Source: Legionella sp. (GTDB lineage Bacteria; Pseudomonadota; Gammaproteobacteria; Legionellales; Legionellaceae). Taken from it: 42,960 nucleotides of DNA. The notes beneath the pieces were generated by a model. The model saw only the letters and a program-made list of their open reading frames with translations. It searched no databases and was not told the DNA's origin. How positions within the stretch are numbered: the first letter of the stretch is position 1; each line of letters begins with the position of its first letter. Both the position numbers and the translations under genes were made by a program. Positions 1-6,707 of this stretch are shown in pieces. The stretch lies in assembly GCA_002863045.1 (NCBI GenBank), contig PKDH01000040.1:1-42960 (forward strand), given 5' to 3'.

Positions 1-753
1 CATTTCTTTAAAAGGAATACGTCGCCAATCCATTTGCCCTAAAGCATGGGCTTGTGAATATAATTTTGTTGCAACCAAATGGTCACCAAAACAGGTGATA
101 CGTAATTCATATGCTTTGGGTATTTCTACTTGAAATAGACCTGCTGATAAGGCTAATGTAGTTCTATCAGGTAGTGAATGTATGGTAATTGGCGCAGTAT
201 ATACCGCTTTTATCGTTTGTTGCTCTGGCCAAAAATAAGTACAAAGCGGTTTGTAGATAATTTTTTCCTTAGCATAATGGGTTACAAAATGCTGAATTCT
301 AGTTGCATCATTCGAGCAAAGCGTAATAGGTATACTCAAGCCACACGATGCGGCTAATTTTAATTGTAATAATTTAGAATTAGCGCGATCTGCCGCTTTT
401 TTAGGATTTATCCACCAGGATTTTTCTGATAATAAATGCACCAATGACTCGTAAAAAAGATGGCTTTCTTTTAGTAAAAAAAGATAATCATCAGGATGTA
501 CACTATCTTTTGCTATAAACGGTTTGCGCGCTCGTCGCCACCAAATTGCCTCAAAATCATTAGGGTACGCCTGATGTTTATCATCTTGACTACACCACTG
601 CCAGCCATGCTCATCAACCGCTACTGAATGCGATTGATAAGATGGAAAGTCTGCCGTGAATAAATTATAAACTTGATGACCTGCTGCTTCTAAAGCTAAT
701 TTTACTACCAGTGCGTGGGTGTCATCTGGCTCAGTACCGAATAAAAATTTCAT
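1..753 (-). CDS. Graspetide-type ATP-grasp peptide ligase (MvdD/MvdC family), partial at window edge
   Basis: The frame stays open from the ATG at 753 to base 1, giving 251 residues; the C-terminal part lies outside the window (family members are about 320-335 aa). Seen: a start MKFLFGTEPDD, the motif IWWRRARK (residues 70-77), SWWINPKKAADRANSKLLQL (112-131), GLSIPIT then a conserved SND, KIIYKPL (164-170), YELRIT (215-220) and DWRR (242-245). These are the landmarks of the ATP-grasp ligases that form side-chain ester or amide links in microviridin-like graspetides; the family assignment is established knowledge, the substrate is inferred. The gene starts 12 nt after the stop of a 56-aa peptide gene that is its likely substrate, with an AAGAGA ribosome site overlapping that stop. 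The remaining cluster genes (second ligase, transporter, peptidase) would be to the left, out of view. Confidence 0.88.
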   Translation of the reverse strand, partial: MKFLFGTEPDDTHALVVKLALEAAGHQVYNLFTADFPSYQSHSVAVDEHGWQWCSQDDKHQAYPNDFEAIWWRRARKPFIAKDSVHPDDYLFLLKESHLFYESLVHLLSEKSWWINPKKAADRANSKLLQLKLAASCGLSIPITLCSNDATRIQHFVTHYAKEKIIYKPLCTYFWPEQQTIKAVYTAPITIHSLPDRTTLALSAGLFQVEIPKAYELRITCFGDHLVATKLYSQAHALGQMDWRRIPFKEM

Positions 754-765
754 GTATGATATCTC

Positions 766-936
766 TTAAAAATCCCATGTCATATCAACATAAACACCCC
801 CCCCTGACCCTGAGCTTGCATGCCCACCCGCACTAGGATGTTGTGAAACTTTCATTAATCCCCCCACAAAATCATGTAGATCATGTAACGTTAGCACTTC
901 GGCTAATTCATAAGCTAATGCTCGTTTTTCTGTCAT
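766..936 (-). CDS. Putative graspetide precursor peptide with double-glycine leader (56 aa)
   Basis: ATG at 936, preceded 6 nt upstream by an AGGAG ribosome site (943-947), TAA at 766. The 56-residue product has a leader ending LTLHDLHDFVGG (residues 15-26), which fits the double-glycine leader consensus position by position: Leu -12, Asp -8, Leu -7, Phe -4, Gly -2 and -1. Cleavage there would release a 30-residue core starting LMKVSQHPS, with a Gly/Ser-rich linker (35-47) and the acidic, aromatic tail VYVDMTWDF. Possible ring donors are Thr53, Ser31/35/41/42/44 and Lys29; acceptors are Asp51 and Asp55. The gene lies just upstream of the ATP-grasp ligase in the same direction. The leader lacks the PFFARFL motif of classical microviridins, so the maturase probably recognises something else. 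Peptide, start and spacing are seen; modification and ring pattern are inferred. Confidence 0.72.
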   Translation of the reverse strand: MTEKRALAYELAEVLTLHDLHDFVGGLMKVSQHPSAGGHASSGSGGGVYVDMTWDF

Positions 937-958
937 ATCAATCTCCTCTTAAAATATA

Positions 959-986
959 TTGAATTTTTTATTCATTTAAATATAAT
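959..986 (+). promoter_or_regulatory. Predicted sigma-70 promoter of the HTH/S24-like regulator
   Basis: TTGAAT (959-964), a 16-bp spacer and a perfect TATAAT (981-986) face the regulator gene. The -35 is embedded in the palindrome at 960-974, so a protein bound there would block this promoter and the divergent peptide promoter together. Confidence 0.5.
960..974. promoter_or_regulatory. Operator-like palindrome 1, TGAAT-N5-ATTCA
   Basis: The sequence TGAATTTTTTATTCA has perfect 5-bp arms. It overlaps the -35 of the rightward promoter and the predicted start site of the leftward one. It matches the second site at 1011-1025, whose centre is 51 bp away. It is the likely binding site of the adjacent regulator (inference). 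Confidence 0.55.
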
Positions 987-1002
987 ATTTAAACTAAGTC
1001 AA
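974..1002 (-). promoter_or_regulatory. Predicted sigma-70 promoter of the graspetide-like operon
   Basis: On the minus strand, TTGACT (1002-997) is followed after 17 bp by TTAAAT (979-974). Transcription would start near 967, inside the palindrome at 960-974, about 30 nt upstream of the peptide ATG. The -35 is 5/6 and the -10 is 4/6 to consensus. Confidence 0.5.
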
Positions 1003-1010
1003 CAAATATT

Positions 1011-1025
1011 TGAATAATTTATTCA
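1011..1025. promoter_or_regulatory. Operator-like palindrome 2, TGAATAA-T-TTATTCA
   Basis: A 15-bp palindrome, perfect around the central T, sharing TGAAT/ATTCA arms with the site at 960-974. It lies between the regulator's predicted transcription start (about 993) and its ATG at 1043, so binding could also block elongation or help repressor dimers loop between the two sites. Confidence 0.55.
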
Positions 1026-1042
1026 TATTAGTGAGGATATTC

Positions 1043-1675
1043 ATGATTCAAACGACATTGCACAGCAATTTAAATAAACTTATCAAGCAACATGATGGTT
1101 TAACCATCACTAAATTAGCTCAAGAGACCAACATTCCCCAGCCAACGTTACATCATTTAATAGCAGGTAATACACTAAAACCGCGAACGCGGGTTTTAAC
1201 ACAATTAGCGGCCTTTTTTAACGTCACTTTGGCGCAATTATGCGGTGAGGAGCCTTTGGCTAATCTACTTCCAACCACCATCAAAGCGCATTGGAATATT
1301 CACACTGTGCCACTTATTCGATGGCAAAATATTTTAAATGCGCCTTTTTCACTGGCTGATTTTCCTGAACTTATTATCAATCATGCAGTAGGTGAGCATT
1401 CTTTTGCAGTTCAAATTGATTTTGATACTCTTGCACCAACTTTTCCCGAAAATTCAATTTTAGTATTTGATGCTACAAAGCCTCTAAAAGACAAAGAATA
1501 TGGTTTGGTCTTTTTGGCAGATGAACAAAAAATAGTATTGGATAAAATATTCATTGACGATGCAAACGCATTTATCCGCCAAAATCTCTCGACTAACCAC
1601 CAGAAACTTACACAATTAACCACGCAAGATAAAGTTTTGGGCATACTTATTGAGGTGCGATTACAATTTGGTTAA
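1043..1675 (+). CDS. HTH (XRE/Cro-CI type) regulator with S24-like C-terminal domain
   Basis: 210 aa from the ATG at 1043, chosen because GTGAGG lies just upstream; the frame opens earlier with a TTG at 1010, but that overlaps palindrome 2. Residues 1-70 form a Cro/CI helix-turn-helix (TITKLAQETNIPQPTLHHLI). Residues 110-210 resemble the LexA/CI dimerisation-protease domain. In that family the Ser of a G-[DN]-S-M-x-P motif and a downstream Lys are catalytic; here the motif reads FDTLAP, with Thr129 in place of Ser, while Lys168 (VLDKIF) is in the Lys position. Self-cleavage is therefore doubtful, and it may act as a plain dimeric repressor. It diverges from the graspetide-like operon over two matching palindromes, so it probably controls that operon and itself. 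It is not the SOS repressor LexA. Confidence 0.82.
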   Translation: MIQTTLHSNLNKLIKQHDGLTITKLAQETNIPQPTLHHLIAGNTLKPRTRVLTQLAAFFNVTLAQLCGEEPLANLLPTTIKAHWNIHTVPLIRWQNILNAPFSLADFPELIINHAVGEHSFAVQIDFDTLAPTFPENSILVFDATKPLKDKEYGLVFLADEQKIVLDKIFIDDANAFIRQNLSTNHQKLTQLTTQDKVLGILIEVRLQFG

Positions 1676-1773
1676 GTAATGTATTAAATTGTTCTTTAAT
1701 CAGCTATTAATCAGATTTATTTAACTTATTGTCATATAATAACACAATAAGAACAGTTATTTTAGGGCAAGGA

Positions 1774-3987
1774 ATGCAAGAGTCTGCTTATTTCTTTCGA
1801 TTTGGAGAGGCTATTTATCGTCATAAAATGACCATTGTTATTGTATGGCTCATTATTATATTAAGCAGCCTACCCTTTTTACCTCAGGTCGTAAATCCTT
1901 TTAAAAGTACAGGACTTGTTAATGATCACTCTATAAGTGCCAAAGCTGATAATTTTTTAAAAAAATCACTGCCTTTTTACGGCCCTAAATTATTAGTTCT
2001 GTATAAAAGCTCAACCATCTCCACTAAAAACCCGCTTTTTTTAGCTGAAATAACTGCATCTCTTAAGAAGCTTGAATCACTTGACCTACCTTATAAGATA
2101 ACTTATCCAAGTCGTTCAAATGCTTATTTATATGGTCAAAATCATCATGCCGCTTATGTCATTATTTCGTTTAAAGCAGATGCACATTTAAGCGATGAAA
2201 AATTAATTGAATTAAAAAACCTGATTCAACCTGCTCAACATATGAAGCTTTTTTTAGGCGGGGAACCTGTTTTTATCCAAGATACCAACCAACAAACCCA
2301 ACAAGATTTGGTCAAAGCTGATATGATTGCTATCCCTGTGACCATTCTGGTCTTGCTGCTTATTTTTAAAACACTGATAGCTTCAAGCATCCCTTTACTT
2401 CTAGGGGGCAGTTGTGCGGTATTAATGCTTGTGACTTTGTTTGTACTAGCGCAATGTTTTAGCTTATCAATTTATACTTTAAATATCGCTTTATTATTGG
2501 GTTTATGTTTAACGCTTGATTATTGTTTATTTTTAATCAGTCGTTTTCGCGAGGAACTAACAACATCTGCCTCTATTAAGCATGCATTGGCCATGACACA
2601 AGCAAGTGCAGGTAAAGCAATTTTTTTTAGTGGTTTGGCCGTTTTCGCCAGCTTGAGTGCTTTATTTATTTTTCCAATTAATATGCTTTTTTCTGTAGGA
2701 GTTGGGGGAATTGTTGCCGTTAGTATCGCTATTTTACTTTCACTGACTTTGCTGCCGGCGTTGTTAGGTTTGGTAGGTTTGCGTATTAATCACTTTTCAT
2801 TACTACCCGTGCATCTTTTTAATTTGCGCCATTTACATTTTTGGCGCACGATGGCTACAAAAGTAACTTATCGCCCTTTGAGTTTTTTTGTAGTGGTACT
2901 GATTTTTTTGCTTTGTTTAGGCTATCCTTTTACTCGAGTCAATCCTGGAATTTCTGATTTAGGGGTTTTACCCAAGCATAGTAATAGTCGCCAGTTTTTC
3001 GATGAGTTTCAACATTCTTTTGCAGTCAATACACTAACTCCTCTTACTCTGGTAGTTCATACTCGAAAACCATTGTTGTCTCGCACAAGTCTTAAATCGT
3101 TAGTACAACTTAATCAATCACTCAAACGCCATCCTTTCATTCTGAGGGTAAATAACATTGTTGCACTTAATCAAGCGTTGAACGCCAAAGATTATTATCA
3201 TCTTTATAAACAACCTGACAAACATTTAAATAAACTTTTAAAACAAACCTCTGGTCGGTATTTTACCGTGTTCACGCTTATCAGTCGTTTTCCCATGGGT
3301 AGCGCGCAAACCAATGCATTAATCGAAGATATCAGACATATGCAACTAGACTCCAATTTACGGATTGAATTAACCGGCACGCCGGTGAATAATTATGATG
3401 TTATGCAAACTATTAAAGCTTATTTTCCCTATGCTTTGGTTTGGGTAATGTTATTTAGTTATGTGATCTTACTTATTTTGTTACGTTCTTTATTTTTACC
3501 TTTTAAAGCCATTTTGATGAATGCATTAAGTCTTTGTGCCAGCTATGGTGTATTGGTTTTAATTTTCCAAGAAGGACATTTGCACCAGTGGCTTCATTTT
3601 GAACCACAAGGTATGCTGGATATGAGCTTATTAATTATTATTTTTTGTGCCTTATTTGGTTTTTCGATGGACTATGAAGTATTTTTGCTATCACGTATTC
3701 GTGAATATTATCTACAAACTAAAGATAATACCCTAAGCGTTATTTATGGCATTGAACATAGTAGTAAAATTATTACCAGTGCGGCGATGATAGTCATTGT
3801 TTTGTGTGGATCATTTATGGTCGCTGATGTATTGATGGTCAAAGAATTTGGCTTAGGCATTGCGGTAGCCATTTTCGTTGATGCATTTTTAATTAGAATA
3901 TTATTAGTACCCTCCACCATGACATTGGTTAAAAGTTGGAACTGGTATTTACCTAAATGGCTAGATAAATACCTGCCATATTTTTAA
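1774..3987 (+). CDS. MMPL/RND-superfamily membrane transporter
   Basis: 737 aa from the ATG at 1774 (AGGG six nt upstream); an upstream in-frame TTG at 1729 has no ribosome site. Layout is the classic two-fold RND/MMPL plan: TM1 (about residues 19-36), a periplasmic loop, five TMs (about 185-340), TM7 (about 370-390), a second loop and a final TM block (about 555-720). Each half has the MMPL Asp-Tyr pair in the proton-relay helix: Asp249-Tyr250 (TLDYCLFLISRFREEL) and Asp633-Tyr634 (SMDYEVFLLSRIREYY). This supports proton-driven export of lipids or hydrophobic compounds; the substrate cannot be read from sequence. It lies about 100 bp after the regulator in the same direction, so a link to the peptide cluster is possible but unproven. 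It converges on the sterol reductase gene with a 4-bp gap. Confidence 0.88.
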   Translation: MQESAYFFRFGEAIYRHKMTIVIVWLIIILSSLPFLPQVVNPFKSTGLVNDHSISAKADNFLKKSLPFYGPKLLVLYKSSTISTKNPLFLAEITASLKKLESLDLPYKITYPSRSNAYLYGQNHHAAYVIISFKADAHLSDEKLIELKNLIQPAQHMKLFLGGEPVFIQDTNQQTQQDLVKADMIAIPVTILVLLLIFKTLIASSIPLLLGGSCAVLMLVTLFVLAQCFSLSIYTLNIALLLGLCLTLDYCLFLISRFREELTTSASIKHALAMTQASAGKAIFFSGLAVFASLSALFIFPINMLFSVGVGGIVAVSIAILLSLTLLPALLGLVGLRINHFSLLPVHLFNLRHLHFWRTMATKVTYRPLSFFVVVLIFLLCLGYPFTRVNPGISDLGVLPKHSNSRQFFDEFQHSFAVNTLTPLTLVVHTRKPLLSRTSLKSLVQLNQSLKRHPFILRVNNIVALNQALNAKDYYHLYKQPDKHLNKLLKQTSGRYFTVFTLISRFPMGSAQTNALIEDIRHMQLDSNLRIELTGTPVNNYDVMQTIKAYFPYALVWVMLFSYVILLILLRSLFLPFKAILMNALSLCASYGVLVLIFQEGHLHQWLHFEPQGMLDMSLLIIIFCALFGFSMDYEVFLLSRIREYYLQTKDNTLSVIYGIEHSSKIITSAAMIVIVLCGSFMVADVLMVKEFGLGIAVAIFVDAFLIRILLVPSTMTLVKSWNWYLPKWLDKYLPYF

Positions 3988-3991
3988 TCAA

Positions 3992-5287
3992 TTAATAGAT
4001 AAATGGCATCATTTTATAAGGCACATATTGACAATATTGCTGCCAGCTTTGTCCATATTTTTGCGCGCAACGTACATCATCACGCTGAGTTCTATCAAGG
4101 AGTAAAATTGTTAAAAAACATACGTAAAAATAAGGAGAGAAATGAGTAAATAACGCCGGCACACTCCATAAAAAAGCTGCAGTAATTTCAGGCACATAAT
4201 GAAAGTGACGTGCAATACCCCACCAACCAGAACTTAGTAGCAGATTTTCTTTGGTTTCACCTAACTCAGTTTGATACTTTGCGCGGGTTACACGAGGGAC
4301 TTTTCGCCAGATAAGACATTGACCATTTGTAGCTCGCACCCACTGACGCTGCCTGTCAGCCATATAATTTACTAAAATGGCAAGCGTACCTGCTACAAAT
4401 AAAGTTAATGTGGTTAAAGTTGAGAAAGTATAAGGATGCTGAACTAGATACATGGTGGGTGAGGTGTAAATACAAGGCACCCAAACCAAACACCCCCAAC
4501 AAATATAAAATCCTGCTCTATCATGCATGATATCAAGTGAGGCAAGATAACCGGTTTCCCAGATAAAAAATTTAGCAATATAAATCATTTGCAGGGCCAC
4601 TGCTACCACCATAGCAGAACTTAAATAAGCAATTTCTGCTTGTTTAAAAGCATAAGATAATAAAAAGATACCCCAGCTCATCATTCCCAAACGACAATTA
4701 ATGAACATTTTTAAGTTAACACCGGCTACACGTGGATATAATTCGCTACCCCAGTAATAATCAAACAATATGTTACCTGTGGTACCAGAATCAGTTGAGG
4801 AGGGATAAAAGCGCCCTTTAAAATACAAACCCACGCATAACAACAGACTAAAAATATTAAGAGCACCTAATATTTCACCCAAATGATCATAAATAAGGGT
4901 TGGTGAAAAAAGCTTAAGATGAACACTTAATACATAAAACGTTACAACGGTCATGATAAAAGCGCTAATACCATTGGCTTTATAAACTGGAATATTACCC
5001 TTAGGCGTAATAGGGCCATAAAAAGTTTTACCTGGTAAAATTTTTATTAATACAAATTGAAATAGCACAAAACTTGCTATCATTTGCCAGGCTATAGCCG
5101 ATCCCCAAAAGACTGGAGCCCAAATTTGCTTTATGGTCAAAAGTAAGCCTTGTTGCCAAATAAGCACAAAAAACTGCGCGAAAGAGCCTTGTAAAGCGGT
5201 ATTCACATACCACATCACCATGACAAAAGGCGTACAACAAATCATTAAACATAGTGGCCCAAAAGTGGTGCGTATAAGTGTTTTCAT
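3992..5287 (-). CDS. 7-dehydrocholesterol reductase-like sterol C7 reductase (ERG4/ERG24 family)
   Basis: 431 aa, polytopic, about nine to ten TM helices. Seen: the sterol reductase signature around GNILFDYYWGSELYPR, followed by KLGMMSW-type context (NCRLGMMSWGIF), FFIWETGYLASLDIMHDRAG, NGQCLIWRKVPRV, and the C-terminal block SGWWGIARHFHYVPE ... DRTQRDDVRCAQKYG ... VPYKMMPFIY. This block and the order of the others match vertebrate and plant DHCR7 closely, including the ending xxPxIY/F, so DHCR7 is preferred over lamin-B-receptor/ERG24 or a simple isoprenylcysteine methyltransferase. The enzyme reduces the C7-C8 double bond of sterols with NADPH in membranes. Bacteria generally lack the sterol substrate; Coxiella burnetii is known to carry eukaryote-like sterol reductases, so action on host sterol is plausible. 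It starts 3 nt after the outer-membrane barrel gene. Confidence 0.9.
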   Translation of the reverse strand: MKTLIRTTFGPLCLMICCTPFVMVMWYVNTALQGSFAQFFVLIWQQGLLLTIKQIWAPVFWGSAIAWQMIASFVLFQFVLIKILPGKTFYGPITPKGNIPVYKANGISAFIMTVVTFYVLSVHLKLFSPTLIYDHLGEILGALNIFSLLLCVGLYFKGRFYPSSTDSGTTGNILFDYYWGSELYPRVAGVNLKMFINCRLGMMSWGIFLLSYAFKQAEIAYLSSAMVVAVALQMIYIAKFFIWETGYLASLDIMHDRAGFYICWGCLVWVPCIYTSPTMYLVQHPYTFSTLTTLTLFVAGTLAILVNYMADRQRQWVRATNGQCLIWRKVPRVTRAKYQTELGETKENLLLSSGWWGIARHFHYVPEITAAFLWSVPALFTHFSPYFYVCFLTILLLDRTQRDDVRCAQKYGQSWQQYCQYVPYKMMPFIY

Positions 5288-5290
5288 AGG

Positions 5291-5980
5291 TTAGAACCGA
5301 TAGTTAACGTTAAGCATTCCTGAATAAAGAAAAGGAATGTAGTGATTTGCAGGGCTAATTTCAGACTCACCATACCCAGTCGTATAATTAAAGCCAAGCT
5401 CAACAATAAAACGCTCGTTGATACTCCAATTAAAACCTGCACCAAAAGTAGGACTTAATTTAAAATATTCATTAAATTCATCGTAACGATGCACACTTGC
5501 TAACCCAAAACCTGCATACATACGAACGAACGACCGTGGCACTAATAACATTACTTTAGCCATAAGGCTAAGTGTGTCGGTATTACTTTGAAAGCTTGTT
5601 AGGTCATCATGTTCAAAGGCGAATAAACTGTCTTCTTCAAACATTACCCGAGCTTTAGGATAGCGCTGATAAGCCCCCTCTAAAGCAAAATAAGGGGTGA
5701 ATTCATAACCCATTACCAGATTATATGTACCACCGCCTTCTTTTACATCAGTAGGTGTTGAAATGGTCAAGACCGCGGTTTCTTTATCATTAACAGGCAC
5801 GAGCCCACGCCAGGTTGTGGAACCTAATCCTGCGCCTATTCCGGCGTAAAAACGATGTTTAAAAGGATTAAGCGGCGTCTCTGCTAAAGCTTTATTACCA
5901 TTAATTAATGGTAATAAAGCCAAAAGAAACCATAAAAACTTTGACCAGCGTTTAACAGCAGAATGTATGAATATCATCAT
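5291..5980 (-). CDS. Outer-membrane beta-barrel protein
   Basis: 229 aa. A hydrophobic signal segment (FLWFLLALLPLINGNKALA, about residues 15-33) ends at an ALA-type site. The mature part has alternating amphipathic strands (for example HRFYAGIGAGLGS, LVMGYEFTPYFALEGAYQ, LSLMAKVMLLVP, VRMYAGFGLASV, PTFGAGFNWSI, FIVELGFNYTTG) and ends LNVNYRF with the C-terminal Phe typical of barrel proteins. Size and strand count fit an eight-stranded OmpA/OmpW-like barrel with no C-terminal peptidoglycan-binding domain. It lies 14 nt after the Cys-rich exported protein gene and 3 nt before the sterol reductase gene, so the three are probably co-transcribed. No clear ribosome site precedes the ATGATG start; coupling to the upstream gene is likely. 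Function unknown. Confidence 0.8.
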   Translation of the reverse strand: MMIFIHSAVKRWSKFLWFLLALLPLINGNKALAETPLNPFKHRFYAGIGAGLGSTTWRGLVPVNDKETAVLTISTPTDVKEGGGTYNLVMGYEFTPYFALEGAYQRYPKARVMFEEDSLFAFEHDDLTSFQSNTDTLSLMAKVMLLVPRSFVRMYAGFGLASVHRYDEFNEYFKLSPTFGAGFNWSINERFIVELGFNYTTGYGESEISPANHYIPFLYSGMLNVNYRF

Positions 5981-5994
5981 CGATTACTAGACCG

Positions 5995-6336
5995 TTAGAT
6001 ACAAGGCTGACCTGTACCACTACAAAGGCCATGACCCGATTCATGTTTACCATATAAATAACAGTTCCAATCTTCGATACAAACTTCAGGAGGCGTTTCT
6101 TTTTGAAAATGGCAAGCACGCTCAATGTTACCAAACACAGTTATCATACGCTTATAAATTTGCTTCATATCAGTACACATACGCTGCGGTAGAGAATTTG
6201 CGCAATAGCAAGTTCCTGCTTGCACAAATGATGCACAAAATCCTGGATGAGTTACTGGAAGTGCGCTAGGACAAGAGCCAGCATGACTTATGATGGAAAA
6301 ACCATATAAACAGGCAATGATAAAAAGTTTAAGCAT
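5995..6336 (-). CDS. Small exported cysteine-rich protein
   Basis: 113 aa with AAGGAT 5 nt before the ATG. Residues 1-20 form a signal peptide ending SHAG. The mature part of about 93 aa contains ten cysteines (22, 34, 43, 45, 54, 75, 86, 92, 105, 112), an even number that suggests five disulfides in an oxidising compartment. I do not recognise a named family; there is no lipobox, and no other motif stands out. It heads a tight leftward set with an outer-membrane barrel and a sterol reductase, and begins about 30 nt after a terminator hairpin that isolates it from the gene to the right. It could be a secreted or periplasmic binding protein or an effector-like factor; that is open. Confidence 0.7.
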   Translation of the reverse strand: MLKLFIIACLYGFSIISHAGSCPSALPVTHPGFCASFVQAGTCYCANSLPQRMCTDMKQIYKRMITVFGNIERACHFQKETPPEVCIEDWNCYLYGKHESGHGLCSGTGQPCI

Positions 6337-6368
6337 AAGTTATCCTTAAGTTAAATAAACGTCACTGT

Positions 6369-6392
6369 AAAAGCCGCAATATTAGCGGCATT
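6369..6392 (-). terminator. Rho-independent terminator after the 70-aa gene
   Basis: On the minus strand GCCGC-TAATATT-GCGGC is followed by TTTT. The stem is short (5 bp, all G/C), but it is correctly placed about 75 nt after the stop of the 70-aa gene and just upstream of the Cys-rich gene. Confidence 0.55.
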
Positions 6393-6467
6393 GCTTCACT
6401 ATACAAGCTATTTTAAGTTTTTCCTATACCGGGGATTTAGTAGGCTAATATAGATAGAACCTGCTTT

Positions 6468-6680
6468 TTATAATTTTCTATCTCTTTTATAAAATGTTTC
6501 TGCAAGAGCTAATCCAAAATTATCTTCTTCATCGCTACCACTATCGTTATTTTCAGAAACATTGGGCGTAAAAAAACCATACAAGCAAGATAATCCTACA
6601 CTTAGACAATTTACAGAAGATGTTGGTTGGGTTACCAGAGATGCTTCTTCCTCACATTCACGCATTCTTTTATCGTCCAT
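6468..6680 (-). CDS. Hypothetical 70-aa acidic protein
   Basis: ATG at 6680 with a strong AGGAGGA ribosome site 7 nt upstream, which is the main reason to accept it. The product is 70 aa, acidic in two patches (ECEEEAS near the N-terminus, SGSDEEDN at about 47-54) around a short hydrophobic stretch (CLSVGLSCLYGFF, 25-37), and ends in a basic KRDRKL. No family recognised. It lies 27 nt after the serS stop in the same direction and is followed by a terminator, so it may be the last gene of the lpxA-serS transcript. Confidence 0.55.
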   Translation of the reverse strand: MDDKRMRECEEEASLVTQPTSSVNCLSVGLSCLYGFFTPNVSENNDSGSDEEDNFGLALAETFYKRDRKL

Positions 6681-6707
6681 TATTATATCCTCCTATGAAT
6701 AAGATTA

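Noticed and set aside
766..936. The 56-aa frame as a chance open frame
   Set aside because: It has a strong ribosome site at ideal spacing, an exact double-glycine leader pattern, tight linkage to a graspetide-type ligase and a promoter upstream; chance is unlikely, though modification is unproven.
1010..1042. TTG start for the regulator, adding 11 residues
   Set aside because: It overlaps the operator-like palindrome, has no ribosome site, and the ATG at 1043 follows GTGAGG.
1043..1675. SOS repressor LexA
   Set aside because: The catalytic Ser is absent, the N-terminal domain is Cro/CI-type and not winged-helix LexA-type, and the operators do not look like LexA boxes.
3992..5287. Isoprenylcysteine carboxyl methyltransferase
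   Set aside because: These share a C-terminal fold with sterol reductases, but the ELYPR sterol signature, the length and the DHCR7-specific ending favour a sterol reductase.
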